Shown in pieces: positions 34,681 through 49,020 of a stretch of 64,000 nucleotides of DNA. Under the pieces are notes generated by a model that did not search any database, had not been told where the DNA came from, and saw only the letters and a program-made list of their open reading frames with translations. The stretch's first letter is position 1, and every line of letters begins with the position of its first letter. The stretch is from Asterella californica (lineage: Eukaryota; Streptophyta; Marchantiopsida; Marchantiales; Aytoniaceae), in NCBI GenBank assembly GCA_036924285.1, contig JAYKYS010000018.1, positions 186,001-250,000 on the forward strand, in the 5' to 3' direction. The translations under genes and the position numbers were made by a program.

Positions 34681-35208
34681 GGCAGCGTTTCTGGCGCTAA
34701 GTTGGGAATGTGGATACGTGGCAGTGGATCCTGCGATGGTAGTTTGTTCTTCTTGGTGTATGAGGTAACGGATCGACGTTCGGTGTAGCCTAGCCCCTAA
34801 GCTGTGAACTCGAGTAGTGGAAATGCGTCATGGAGAGTCATTGGAGGGCCTGTACAGTGAGACCAAAAGGAGGAGGATGACGACCACAGGAGACAAGAAG
34901 GCGGTGAGGAATCGCCTTCGGTTGAGTTTTACCGCTGGATTATGTCATGGCCTTCGGCAGTCTTGTAAAAGTTTACAAGGTTGGCACCATCTCCGTTTAG
35001 GAGGAGGTGATTGACTGCACACAGATATGCCTCAGGTAGAACGGACCGCCATGCTGTCGATCAAGGCTGTGCAATCGTGCAGAAGCAATGGTTCACAGGC
35101 CAGTGCATGCATCATCACCTATATCATGCACTCTCACGGCTCACGAATCACCTTCGGTCGGTCATGTTCCACCTCTTTGAGGAATAGAGTTCCTGTTGTA
35201 ATACTAAA

Positions 35209-35518
35209 TATGTCCTTTGTACCGATATGCATCATCTGAGAGGAGACAGTACTTTCTTGCCCCAGAAGAAAACAAACCAGTATCAGCTGTCAGGTGTGAT
35301 CATCGACTCGACTGGTCTTTTCCCCGGTTTGGAAGAGAGTAGAGTGCTATGAACATGGCACCGATATGTCCTTTGTACCGATATGCATCATCTGAGAGGA
35401 GACAGTACTTTCTTGCCACAAAAGAAAACAAACCAGTATCAGCTGTCAGGCGTGATCATCGACTGGTCTTTTCCCCGGTTTGGAAGAGAGTGGAGTGCTA
35501 TGAACATGGCACCGATCT
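35209..35518. repeat. About 156-bp tandem duplication
   Basis: Copies at 35209-35364 and 35365-35518 share TGTCCTTTGTACCGATATGC through GTGCTATGAACATGGCACCGAT, with a few differences. The second lacks five bases (CGACT). It creates a long but unsupported frame (35349-35852). Confidence 0.85.
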
Positions 35519-36724
35519 GTTAATCACCTGCATGTACGCTATTGTTGGCCACTACAAATCTGGAGAAACTGCTCACGGAGACATTCTGCACACGGTTCCT
35601 CACAAGCCCGCACGTAGTCCCGCAGCGAGTGTGCTGAAGCATACAACGACTCACGAGACAGGAATACTGGACGTGAAAACTTCGACGGGTCGGTCACTAC
35701 CAGGACGACTACTGAGCCAAGAGGTGACCAATCACCCTTGCGCATGGCCTTGGCGCTGCTCACTGGCCTCTGCAGACAGTGACAGTATACTAGTGCCAAC
35801 TAACATGCTCGCTGTACGTGGGGATATATTATTCGCTGTACGTTGTTTTTGAGCTCTTCCGTTGCTTGCACTTCGGAGTAGAGTCTGATATGTCCTGAAC
35901 TTCGAGTTGTGTGGATTGATTCCAGCTCTGACTTGTTCTAATAACTCGCACATAAATAAGAAAAATCGAGTCCAAAAATGACTACGAGATAATGTAAACG
36001 GACACAGTATCAACAACATAATAAGTAGTATGCATCCCAGATTCCCTCATCAGAGAGAGGGAAAAGGACAGAAGGGCATGGCAGTAGTTGTCTTTACCGA
36101 GTTTGTAGTTTCTTACTAACTAGGAGATAACAAAAGAGGGTGTTATTGTGATAGTTGGACAAAGATACCAGCGGAATTAGACAATATCTTTTGTTCTTAA
36201 TCACTGAACACTATTACACTTATAATGTCTATGAGACTACTACAAACACAGAACCCAAAAGAAATGTATACTTGTCACTAACAAATTTCACTTCGATAGG
36301 AAATGTTTTAAATTTTAAATTTATCATTCACATCGCAATATCTTTCGAGTTGTTTTCCATTTATCATATGACTCATCATATCTCGGTTTGGAGATATCTA
36401 TAACTCATTTTGAATATTTCAAGATCCAAGTCATACTGTATCTCTTCTGATCAGTTTCTAAGGACGACGTGAATAGAAATTCACTAGGCTTGCTCACCAC
36501 AACTAATCAAAAAGGTTAAACTGAATCGATTACGATGAGATATTCTACCACTAATATATAATGTTCTTGTGGTCTAATGAAATTTTTAAATAACTATCAA
36601 CTAATCTGCATATGCACACGGTAAAATACTGATATCTGCACAGAATAATAGAAGGACAACTGTTCCGTAAACATCAAACTGGGAATAAGATCATGAGACG
36701 AGGATAATAGAAGGAGGATATCAA

Positions 36725-36752
36725 CCCATGTACACTTAGAAGTGTACATGGG
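36725..36752. repeat. Perfect 13-bp inverted repeat
   Basis: Arms CCCATGTACACTT and AAGTGTACATGGG are separated by AG. It sits at the left edge of one dispersed AT-rich repeat copy. Confidence 0.8.
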
Positions 36753-39700
36753 GTATAATTTATATTCTAACCTTTTTTGCGGGAAAGGTTAGAATATTAA
36801 TTAATGTCCTCATAAAACAGAGCGATTTGAGAAGTAGTGTCTCGGTTTTATTTTCTCCGCAGCGCATCAGATCTAATTTTATTTATAATTTATATCCGGA
36901 TGAGTTGATTACTCTGAGATTAATTAATATATATATCATTTATAAATTAACTTAATTTTTATAAGAATTTATTATAATATATTTTTATAACATTTACACA
37001 TTTTCTGATAAGAGAAAACGAAATTCACTGTACAAAGACGTGAAGAAGGATATTCAACAGGAGGAAAATGAAACATTATTATTTACTAAACTCTTTTGAT
37101 GGGGAAGGTCAGGAAATAAATTAATATTGTTATAAATTCATAAGTATATATATCTTTATTTATTTGAGAACAGTTCCATGGTCTTACTGTTTCAGAAGCG
37201 CGTGCTGTGATACTCTGCTTATGAGTATGACAGCACGCGATGGGTCTGGTAACGTTTGAGATTTAGAAAATAATTTAATAATTTATTTTAAAAAACTTTT
37301 TAAAATAAACTTTTTATATAGCATATATTCATATCTTTAAAATCGAAACAAAAGCATCATAACACATCGTGAAGGAAAGATAGAAAGATATTTTTAAAAT
37401 ATTCTTTCAGTAAATCTGCTCGGAAAACCAATCAACTTTTTCTATATTCTCGTCCATACCTTGCTTGTTCTCTTCCCGAGCCATATACTCTTGGGATGCA
37501 TATTTAACCTCTTCCAAGTTCAAAAGAGAGGAATATACAAGGGGGCGTTTAATTTATCATCAAACTTTTTAGGAGGAAAAAATTAGACGATAAATTAAAT
37601 TGTGTATAAAAATAATATTATTACAGGATGGTAGTCCGAACATATAGTTCCAGCTGCGTGTTCCAAGCAACTTCTCTCATGGGTTTTCCTTGCAAGATGT
37701 GGCATGTACTCTAGAGTTAACATATAAAAAATGAAATATTTTACTTTAAAATATTAAATATTTTCTTTATAAAAGTTTATGTAATTTTCATTAACATCTC
37801 GAGGTCACTCGCACTATAGTGTCCGGTCCAGTGAAGTTTGTAGATCTTTCACTTTTCTTTTACGTTTGTCATTTTCCTTCGCCCCGCCAGAACTGCACGC
37901 TGGAAACTCCGCGAGGACAATCAGCAGGGAATTATTTCAACCGGAGGAGAATGTGATTCATGAATCATGACTGATATGCCAACAATAAACGCGAGTGAGT
38001 AATGTCAACCCAGATAATCAACTTGAAGGTGATCTTCTCTGTATAGATTCTACACACTTTGATTCCCAGAGGAGATGAGCATTTTTGTTTACCTAGGTGT
38101 GCCTCAGGAAACTGTCAATGGTAGGTAACTACAATTATTTACTTGGTCAGGACCATACGCCAGACTTCAAACTTGATCGGGATCTTGCGCCGAAGAAGTA
38201 ACTTGGTCAGGCTCATGACTTGCTGCAGTCGGTATATAGTTGACATTATTGATTTGCTGCAGTCGGTATGTAGTTGACATTATTAATGTGACGGTCATTT
38301 CTGCTAATTATTTTACGTTTCAACTCACAGTTGTTTGCTACCGGTTAATACTTGCATATTTCTCATCCCACAGATCTCGGTCATGCGTTACTCTGTCTCC
38401 CAGGAATCTTTCATGAATTTAACTTCCTCGTGTCGTGTAACTGCTGTCGTGGCGGTCATTTCCTCACTTATCCCGTCATGGATCAATCAAGAAACGATTT
38501 GAACTCAAGTGCCTGGCCAAGTAAAAACTATAGCGCATGGACCGAACAAGTAAATAATTATAGGTAACCATGGTAAGTATCTCGGGGAACTTGCCAGAGC
38601 CTGGTAAGATTCCCAAACGGCTAGCAAAGGTGGTCACTGCGCAGTTCCACTAAGTCCAGTTGAGCAGTATTCTTAGTAACCCTGTTGGTCTTTCTTTACT
38701 GTGAGTGTTTCTGAACCATCGATAATGATAATGACGAATATGTAATCGTGTATATATGTAAACAAATTTGCATTTATAATGGAGATCTATAAATATCAGT
38801 TTCATATTAATTTGCACTACGCATCGTTGCAAACCCTCTATAAGTGCAAGTTGCCACGCTACTCTTTTCCCCTTGACTTATAATTCCCGGATGCATGTAG
38901 AGGATCTAGATATCCAATATTCGTGGTATCTGAGAACGAAAATAGCTTAGTGAATTAAATGAATAGAAGCATAAAGAAATGGACCAAAGGAAACAGAATG
39001 TGGTAAAAGCATGGGTGATATAAAAGATATAGAACCGGTGATATATCTCCGTTTATCTGGTCTGCTCTTCCTCTCTTCTGATATCCGAGTGGAAAATCTC
39101 TAGGCTGCCAATGGTTGTGTATTGTATTCGTGGGTATATATACAGAAGAGGAGAAAAAAATATATATTTTCCTACAAGGAAGGTGTTTCTCTCTTATGTT
39201 GATTGTACGTTGCTGGGAAGTTTAGTGTATAAATGAAACATGCTCGATAGAGTTAGGATAAACTTCTGGGAGCTTTTGTTTTCTTTGTTTTATTGTAAAA
39301 ATATAAAAGTTATTTAGAAATATGAGACTAAACTAATATGGGAAACTGAATTTTTCTTTTGAGTACAAATTATTAACCGACCCCAGAGTTATGAGGAATT
39401 CAAGGATAACCCATAAACGTAACAGGTGAACACGCAATTCCAGAATTACAAGCATGGTTCACGAGTTAAAAAAGTGAAAATTTCCAAATTTAATTTGTAC
39501 CCTTGTCAGAAAAGTTGGAGAATAAATGAATGAATCATGCTCTACTTTTCCATCAGAGAAAAAGGGTGAATATGCATGCTAATCATGAGAAGAGAATAAA
39601 AAGTTTCTGCAATGAGGATAAATTACAGATTGAGGTAGTCGTTATCTGCACACTCAGATTCATCGTGTGAATAGTTGATGAAAGGATTGTTAAATTGTTA

Positions 39701-42262
39701 ATAAATTTATAAACTATAAAAGAACAAAGAAATTCTATGTAAGATATAAAGATATATATACCTTGAAAATTTGTAACATATTTCGTCTATTTTCATTGTC
39801 TCCTAGACTCTATACTACACAAGTCTTTGCACAGTTCTTTGTTTGACATCTTGGGAGTATCCAAGAGATTTCTTGCCATCATAACCAGATTATGTATGAG
39901 CGAAATCTAAAAGAATAAAAACTACATGTTGACACGGAGAGATGTTTATATGTTGCAGGAATTGAAAACCTAGATTTTAACTGGTCTGCCAAACTAAAAA
40001 GACTGAGAAACTGAAAGACCAAAACTCACTTATAACTGCTATGTCTGATAAATACAGAAAGATAAGAGCCTATAGAGTAAGATGATTGAGGTGGAGTTTC
40101 TACATAAGTGACCCTTTGTTCAAGTCTTGTTATTTTATTTATGATCATATCAGTGACCTTCGGAGAATGCAGTATAAGTATGTATCATTACTCCTAGCAG
40201 TAGCTCAAAGGGTATCATTGGTCTTTCTCAACCTGTTTGAGTACGATTCATCTCATGTACTCTTTTCAAAGGGGTTCCAGCTTCCGGATCTCGTACTTGG
40301 AGGTTGGATACAATGTTCAACCCTGATTTTCTTTCAAAAATTATTGATTATTTACACACCTTCGGTGTAGTTGTGTTCTTTGCCCTTCATGAGCTATGTA
40401 TGCCTCTCTAACCTCAGAGTATTGTAATCGGCATTTTCTAGTAAAAGAATTGGATCTATAAGCTTGTAAATGTCTTCAATCTTCTGTATATAATCTCAGA
40501 GCTTTGATATAACACTACTTTTTATCGTTTATCATTTGATCCGGTACCCATCTCCTACTTGCAATAAATAAAGAGAAAAGAAAATTTATGTAACACTGAA
40601 GTGAGTTTAACTTCTACATGTTTTTAACATCAATTACGCTCAATCATCGTCACATAAGCACGAACTGGCTCTAGTATCAGAAAAGTCTACTTATCTGTGA
40701 AGACTTTATCTTCTGTCAGTGTTTTGCATAGGGAAAGTGGATTTGATTCATTCGATGAAGGGATGTGATAATCATGAAGTATCTGTCTTTCTCGCATTAA
40801 AAAGTGGATGCATTCCAACAAGATTTAACAACATCATGCACGGGAGCACAAGTCAACCCTAGCATGCCAACAGATTTAACTCATTGATATAGACAACATT
40901 CTGGAGGCAGTTGTTACAAAACTGAAAGGAGCAAAAGAAAAAGAAAACTTTAGGTCTACAAAACGATAGAATAGAATTTCATTTGAGGGAGAAGTCTTGA
41001 ACATGATAGTAGTGAGTGGTATCTGATTCTTGACAACAGAATGTTGCTCTCAAGACTCACATAGCATACGCATCAGCACAGTGTATAATCTTATACTGTA
41101 TGGATTTCTGAAGAAATTTACTTGACCGTACCACTGACTAGTAACAGCAGGTTTAGTAAATTTATTGTTATGTAAATATATTATTTTAAATAAATAAAAA
41201 ATATTTTAAATTGATAATATATAGTAAAATATTTTAAATTGAACTTTTTGTATAGATACATGGTTGTTAACCATTTTTCGCAATATGATGATGTGGCATT
41301 GTAATCTACTGAACTTGCTGTAGCCAGTCAAGGGTATGATCAAGTACCGTGAAGTTAGAGGGTTGAGATCAAGTCTGAAAAACGTATTACGGATGGAGTC
41401 AAGTAAATTTCTGTGGATTTTTGTCCTAATCAAAATCAGGTCATGTTGAAGAGTTACTCATTGTCTCCTCAACGATGATTGCTAACTCCTTTGCAATCTA
41501 TACATCGATCAAAGCTTACTTGTAGCAAACTGATTCGTTGAGTCAGGTGCAACTGGTTTTGTACGACAAACTCATATTTTCTGGAGAAAATGAGAGAAAA
41601 TATTAGGGAATGTCAAAGCTAGAATCTTTAAACATATTCTTCACTCTAGGATACATGTTACAACTTCACCCAAGAAGTCAAGGACGTTTTTGCAGGCATC
41701 TCCAGTGTTTTTTATGTTTTTTTATTTTGTTAGTAAAGAAATTTAGGACTTGAGAAATTTATTAATTAATATTCAAATAAATATATTATTTCACAAATAC
41801 AACCATAAGCGATTCACGATTCACACTTCTATACAAAGATTTCTTTCGGAAAACTAAGACTTTTTCCTTCTGGATGCTAGAGAATAATTTTTCTTAGCTT
41901 TGACTATTATGGGAAAACGATGGAACAGAGTTGCAAGGGAAGATCGAGCCTTGTTTGTCTCACTGAGAGTAGGTTTCACATCCACTGAAGTCTGAAGTTC
42001 TGAACGGCCTTTGCACGAATACGTATTCTGGTGACCATTCAACAAGATCCTCCTTTACAGACTGAGAAGATCGATGCACGTGACAGAGCATAATCTCGGT
42101 TAGCCCACCTCCAGTTTGTCATATACATGTCAGTATCTGCATTCAAAGATTATGCTCATTATTTTAATTTAAGGCCTCTTTCTTTCGCTGTGAGGATTTC
42201 TGCAACCGAATGTTGTTGTCTTTTCACAGAAAGAAGAACATGCCACGCAATGAATAACCAAA

Positions 42263-42313
42263 GGATGGGAAGACTCTATCAAGCTTGTAAAGCTTGATAG
42301 AGTCTTCCCATCC
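42263..42313. repeat. Perfect 24-bp hairpin with 3-nt loop
   Basis: The left arm 42263-42286 starts GGATGGGAAGACTC and the right arm 42290-42313 is its exact complement, with loop GTA. The left flank and arm resemble unpaired sequence at 24020-24060, so the right arm may be a local inverted copy of a dispersed repeat. Confidence 0.85.
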
Positions 42314-44657
42314 GTTGAAGAAAAACAACGAAGAGCCAAACAACCAACGCCCGAAGAGAGGAAGAACACTATGGCTACCAGTGTATGATATAGACTACTA
42401 ATGTCGTTTATCTTATACACTGGTAAGTCAAAACTCTTGCATATAACAGATGTACATGAACTAGCATCGTCTACTGCAGTTATTCTCTAATGGATCATGT
42501 TTGCTAAAACTCTCTGTAGAGCAATAGAAACTCGCTGTCTAAAAAATATAGTACAAGAAAAAAATAATATCTATTTACATCTCTCGTGATAGACTCTGAT
42601 GCAAACTTGAATAAAGTCGTAAAACAAAAAATCACATCATCGAATCACACGAAAGTATTCACGAAAGAGTGACTGAAGAGATTCCTCTCATCCGCTTACC
42701 TTTCTCTCCATGCAAAAAGGGTTTTGACTTCAGTGATTTGGTTTGGTTTCACTCATATATCGACCGAATTGGTTGTACATGGCTGGTGGCCCAAAGTCTA
42801 CTGACGTACTGCAGCAAGAAAATGGGGAGCCCAAAAACAGACAGCAGGAAGGAGGCGCGTGGAGGTGGTTGTACTGAAAAGAGGCTGAATTGTACTTGGC
42901 TCGAGACGAGTCCTTGGCCAAGCCGCCAAGCCAGCCCCAAAGTACACTGCTGAGAAGGTAACTACTTCTGAGAAGTACTAATTTGGACGTGATCGCACTC
43001 ACTCACCCATCATCATACAAACCTTTTGACTTCGTCCTCCTCTTCTCTTTTCCCTCTAGAGGCTCCTCAAAGGAAGAAAAACGACGATCATCGTCGTCTA
43101 GCACACCGTGAAGTCGGTGGCTGTGCCAGCAAACCTTGTAATCCAGTAAGTACCTTTGAGAGCTTGAAGAAGGACAACTGATATGGGAACTAGCTCGTGA
43201 AGCTTCCACGACCTGTCGTCGGTGCCTTCAGGTCATGCTGCAGCAGCCATACTTACTTGCCGCTGTAGCTTTTTCATTTTCTGTAAAGTTGCGTGTGGTC
43301 AAAGTCAAGAGATGTGGTGTCAACCCCAGATGAAACAAGATGAATCCGTTTTTGCCTTCCTTGGACATCGATCTCGAGAAAGACAAAGCGGCATGGCGGA
43401 GGGGCCCAGTGACCGAAATCACAAAGTCTTGAAACCAATGGAGACGAGAGAACATAGATATGCATGCTTCCTGCCCTCCCCTTTCCGTTATTTAGCTGGA
43501 AGTTGCGGATATCTTTTCAAGTTAAGAAACTAACAGCAGATGGGTTGTTCATATTAGTGCGTGTCAAAGAAGATTTTATATTTTTTATAAGCGAAACAGA
43601 TGTAACTTTTTAAAAATATTTTTATATAGAATCATAAAATATTTATCATTATATTTATATATTTATAAAAAGTATATTGAAAGTTAAAATAATTTATCTA
43701 AATTTTACACACCACCGTTTTTTGTGAGCACATCCGGAAACGCTCCCAAGAAACATCCACAGCCAAAAGACCACAGTCATAAGACTAGCCTGCGGACGAC
43801 GAATAATATGCATGCACTCAAAATGCACGACGATTTCAGCAGAAAAGTTATTACAGAAAGTTCCAGTTTTGACACGCACTATTATTTCTATGCTTTCACA
43901 CATGATCCTTTGTTATACTCAGCTGATCCTTCAATGATGAGTCCATCTATTTTCACCACTTTCAACTTGCTTCACTGGAATATTGGCAGTGAGGGACCCG
44001 TGCATATCTATGTATACAATATATTCATTGGAATATTGCAGTGAGGTACCCGTGTATATCTGTATATAAAATATATATTCGTGATCGACTCCTCCATCTT
44101 CTGATGGGGGAGGTACATATGTAAGGGTTTAATTTAATATTTATTTTTTAGAGAAAAATTAGATAATAAATTAATTGTCTGGTTGAATTAATGTTCTCTT
44201 TTGCTAGTAATCTTTTCCACTTAAACAACCAGAAGTACATCTGTGTTTATTTCCCTTATGGGTTATGTTGAAATCTTTCCATATCAAGTCTAGAATATTT
44301 AACATTTAGATATAACTTTGGTTTCCTTTCAAGTTAATGTAAAATATCTATTTGACATCTATTTCTTTTCCGATAACAAAAAGCATGCAAGAGTTCCCCT
44401 GAAGTTCATGTTGCATGCATGTTCTGCTTCCTTGCATATTTATCACTCTCATCCATCTTCATATGGAGGGGAATATGCAAGTTGTTTAATTGACCCCTTA
44501 ATCCTTCTTGTGGAAAGGGTTAGGTGATAAATTTAATCTCTCATAAAACATTCTTTTCTACTAAACACGTAGTCGTTTTTATGTCCTTTGAAGCACCATT
44601 TGAAATGTATTATTTACAATTTTTTCCCATCATTTCTCGCATGAGTGGAACATTTAA

Positions 44658-44745
44658 TATTTATAAGTAAAATGTATTTATTTGTAAAGTTATATCATAT
44701 TTATATGATATAACTTTACAAATAAATACATTTTACTTATAAATA
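44658..44745. repeat. Perfect palindrome with 43-bp arms
   Basis: Arms 44658-44700 and 44703-44745 are exact reverse complements around a TT centre. The sequence is AT-rich (for example TTATAAGTAAAATG..). There is no coding content and no recognised transposon terminus or target duplication. Confidence 0.9.
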
Positions 44746-47700
44746 ACACCTATAGAATAATCAATAATAATTAATAGAAAAGAATTATATTTACGTCGAC
44801 CAATATATCATTCTGACCTAGAATAACCCACTCATCTGTCGGAACAATTGTGCATATTCATTTCTCTTTCGCTTTCCATGCTTATCCGTTTCTTCCCCTT
44901 CTGACATATGTGCACTTTGGTTGCATATTATTTAGTAGTTCTAGATGGTTCCATCTAATATTCGTAAGAATATGCTACCTCCAGATAGTAAGACTGGAAA
45001 GGATCACAGCGCAAACTCTCTCATATACTGTTTTTTCTCGAAACATGCAGATTCATAACATTAATAGTTTTGGATGGACAAGTTCAAAAAAGAATATTAA
45101 ATATGAAAAGTGTTAATTGAAATTTTCCATGTTAAAGATTTTTTGTAGTCTCCCTGCATGTGGAGATCTAATCTCGGTGTAACTTCGTTCGATATTCGCA
45201 CAACAAGAATTAAATCCATAAATGATGCATAGAGAGAGATTTCATCTCCTACATAAAGATTGATGGACAAAATTTGTACTATTTTGTAGATGATAAGCAA
45301 GCTTGCAACTCCTGGAGCATTAATAGGGCGTGTCAAAGCTGGAACTTTTCGCATATATTCCTCTGCAGCGGACAACTGTTACGAGACGCCCGCTGATGTT
45401 TCCTGCGAGCATTACAAGTGCTCGTAGAAAACGTCCGTGGACATCTGTAATTAACATTTTTTAAATCAGCTATGAATTTCAACAGCAAGCAAGTCCAATG
45501 CTTAGAAATTTTATTATATTTTTTAAAAAATAAAATAAAATAAAATAAAATACTTATAACGATTCAAAAACACCAGTTTGAAAGATACTCAGCTCCAGAC
45601 AAAACTGCCTTTGGAAAAACTACGACCATTTTCCTTCTAGATGTTAAAGAATCTTTGGTTTTAGCTTTGAAACGCAATGTGCATCTAACATGAACTTGAA
45701 CTCTTGCCCGTTTGCTGATATCCGAAAAAACATAAACATTAACTTAAATTAAAGCAGAAAGCAGAAATTTAACTTAACTTAAAGGTAGAAACTTAAACTT
45801 GAAATTCTATACTGAATTGAAAAGGAATCAGAAATATTTCTCAGTGACAACTTTAAACAAGAGTCAGATCTAGAAATGCAAGAAGATCTAGAGATAACCA
45901 GTAAGAAAAGTGCTGAAAAACTCACGTCCGAGATTACACATTTAAGACACTAACACATCATATTTTATTGACAATTTAATTAAATAAATTAAACTCTTGC
46001 ATATTTGCATATTGCATCAGAAGATGAGAAGAGTTGAAATATGCAAGGTTAGACAGAAGTTAGACATGAGTCACAATAGACACAAACCTCATAGGTAAGA
46101 TTATATATAGGAACTGAACCGAGAAGGAGAAAGCAAGTTTCTGCTAAGAGCTTTTTGTGGTTTATCATGAAGGACACTTGGGACAACGAAGATCCGTGTC
46201 TTAAGCGTCTTAAGAGAAAGGTCGTGAGGTCAATCCCTTGCGAGTACGGTTGAAAGTGCATGTGCTGCAAACTGGTAACAAAACTTCTGGTCTGAGTCCC
46301 TCTCTGATAGACTCACATGGATAGTCTCGTGATCCGCTAAGATCTCAAGGGACAAATAATAATATTTATCATTTATCATCAAAAAAATCTAGTTATCACC
46401 TTACTATGGTCGGGCTGAGGGTTGTATCAGAATCTCCCTCCCAAAAGCGAAACAAAACTGTTAGCTGAAAAGTAACGGGAGGGTTCACCAAGTCTTTTCC
46501 CTCAATGTGGAGGGGGAGCGGACCGGACCGACTGGAAATTAAAAAACAAGACATTGTGCGGTGATCGTATTATTACCAACCTTAAACTCCAAGCATGCGA
46601 ACAAAGAACTAGGGTGAGAAGACATGATGCGGTTTTTCCCTTAGTCTTGTTTTCTTCATTCTGTAGATTTTATAACTTAAATACATCAAAATAAGAGCGA
46701 CCTATTTAGCACTAAGGGTATCGTTCACCTTGAATTCACATTAAGAGGTGAAGACTCCACAACAACGATTCAAAAAGAAAGTGCAATGGATTAATTTTTT
46801 GAAGTTTTGGATTTTATGTTCTCTTAACACTATTGAAGCAAGCGTTGGTAAAGTTGATTCTCAGAGTAGACTACAAGTGCTCCTGAAAACCCAAAAGATG
46901 GTATTCAGAAAAGCGTGCATTATCACATGAGCTCGGTTCATTCTATGTATTAAAACGTTCTCACTTTTCCAGATGAAATATTTTGACTTGAGAACCAATC
47001 TGATCTCTTCGTGGACGGATATAGTGATCATTAATTTACAAAGACACTCCTTTTAGTTGTCCGAGAATCATTTATGTTTTTATTTATCTAAGAATGATAT
47101 TTTAATGATAATTTATCCTTATTATATAGACCTTTAATTTGTCTGAGACTTACTTAAAGTGTCCTTTGAGTCCACTCTCTTGCATGATCGTGGTTTCGAG
47201 TTATCGACATCGAGCCCCCAAAAGAAGAGTACAACCACTGTACTAACTTCAGTATGTTGACAAAATAAGTATATTCTGTGTCTACATACTAATATTGCAT
47301 CCCATCACATGTTATCTGTTCTTGATATACTTGATTTTCTCTGTATTCAGACTTCTATAATCCAATACACAAATGCTTTTGAATAATAAATAGACTTAGA
47401 AAAACAATCTCAGTTGATCTTAATTTGTAATTCTTTTCATACTAAATATATTTAATATTAAAAATGACAATCAGAGTTCAGAGTAAAGAATGAAAACTGA
47501 AAACACAGATTATTCATCCTGAGTAAACGCTTGTCATTTTCTCCAAGGCGAGAAATGCATGTTGCATGCATATTTGGTGGGTTTGCTTTCAGATAATTGA
47601 GAAATTTAACCATTATGCAGAAAATATTTCTCATGATTATTTTTTCATTTCAATTTGAATCTGTAAATAAAAAATCAAATTGCTAGTTTTACTATTCTGT

Positions 47701-48220
47701 AGTATTACAAGTTATGATTCATCTCGAAACAAAACTATTTAGAATTTACAGATAAATCTTAAAATGAAGATTTCACGGTTTCTTGGAGCAGAAATCTTTT
47801 CTCTAGATTCAAAAAACATTATCGTAAATGTTGTATTGAGTCTGATTAGATTTTTGCTATGCATTTATATACTTTAAAGAAAATTATGTAAGTATAGAAG
47901 TGAAAATCCATAAAATTTAAAACTTAAATAAACTCCGAGACTTTGTTCTTATCCCCTATTTTATCTTCAAATGGTAACATGATTATGCATTAAACACTTT
48001 CTCATAGACATGAAATGTAGATGTTTTTCAATCCAATGCGCTATAACTTACAAGGTTTTTCCCCTTTTGTCTCCTTTTTTATCAATTGTTGAAGTAATTT
48101 CTTGTTAGCTGCTTTGCATCCCTTGGCGTGCTATTCCCGTGCATAGTAATAGAATATATAGCCTTGGGTCCTGAATATTCATATTTTATAATTTTACCAG
48201 CAAAAATACATGAAATATGA

Positions 48221-48251
48221 ATTTTAAAGGTCCAACTTGGACCTTTAAAAT
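48221..48251. repeat. Perfect 15-bp inverted repeat
   Basis: ATTTTAAAGGTCCAA and TTGGACCTTTAAAAT around a single C, in AT-rich DNA. Confidence 0.8.
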
Positions 48252-48739
48252 CGTTTTAGAAATTTATTTGACCTTTAAAGTTTTAAATTTTGTTAGTTAT
48301 TATGTTTAAGAAACATATTTATCTATTAAAATAAAAGAAAATAATTTAAATTTATATGAACTTTCAAATATTCTAAAGTTTTCTAAATTTTCAGATTTAA
48401 CAATTTTATTGCAATATCCATCAAAGATTCATATACTCGATCTGAATTACATAATTTATGATGATTATTTAGATACTGATGAAAACATCTGTGCTTTCGA
48501 AAAACTACTAAATTTAAGTGAAATATATATATATATATATATATATTTATTTATATATTTAAATCTATTACAAATAACTTTCAGGCTTCTCACGTAGTTC
48601 ATTGGTTACGTACACTCTTCGACAAGGACATATAGAAAAATACAATAGAAACGTACGAGAAAAAAGAAATCGTTAACCTTTAATATAAGAATATCTGCTA
48701 CAAAGACAAGATTGTGATTTTAGGAAATGAATATCATAT

Positions 48740-49020
48740 AAAGCTGCAAAAACTTAGGGGTCAGTGAGGTCTTTCAACACAGCCCTCAGAACCGTACGTG
48801 AGGCTTTCACCTCAAACGGCTCGCAACTCCCCGTCTTCACTTATTGCTATTAATTTTTAGTCTGACAATTGGACATCTCCCCATAGATCGTGTACAAATA
48901 CAGTGCTAACATTTCAGATTCAGATAACTGGCCCTTGTGATACGCACTGTGATGGTGAGACTTCTGTTTGAAGGTGCCTTTCCACTTAGAATAAGCAGAA
49001 AAGCACTAGGGGAAGCGCAA
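48740..49020 (-). other. Group II intron fragment, probably of organellar origin
   Basis: On the minus strand, 48822-48789 reads GAGCCGTTTGAGGTGAAAGC followed by CTCACGTACGGTTC. This is the strongly conserved nested stem seen in organellar and bacterial group II introns (GAGCCGT pairs with ACGGTTC and TGAGG with CCTCA, with a purine-rich loop). Upstream on the same strand (about 49020-48862) is an open stretch reading HHHSAYHKGQLSESEML and ending in TAA, which I cannot name. It is most simply a nuclear insertion of mitochondrial DNA, now decaying. The borders are approximate. Confidence 0.55.

Larger units (their letters stand above)
35519..48739. other. Gene-poor AT-rich intergenic region
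   Basis: From about 36 kb the DNA is strongly AT-rich. No frame here resembles a known protein and none has convincing splice structure. It contains diverged dispersed repeats (36740-36800, 36985-37130, 37535-37610, 44098-44200, 44255-44400, 44457-44555), an AAAAT-type simple repeat near 45520-45550, an (AT)n run at 48523-48547, and several perfect palindromes listed separately. Confidence 0.5.

Noticed and set aside
35349..35852. 167-residue plus-strand frame
   Set aside because: It begins inside a tandem duplication, resembles no family, and has no splice or promoter support.
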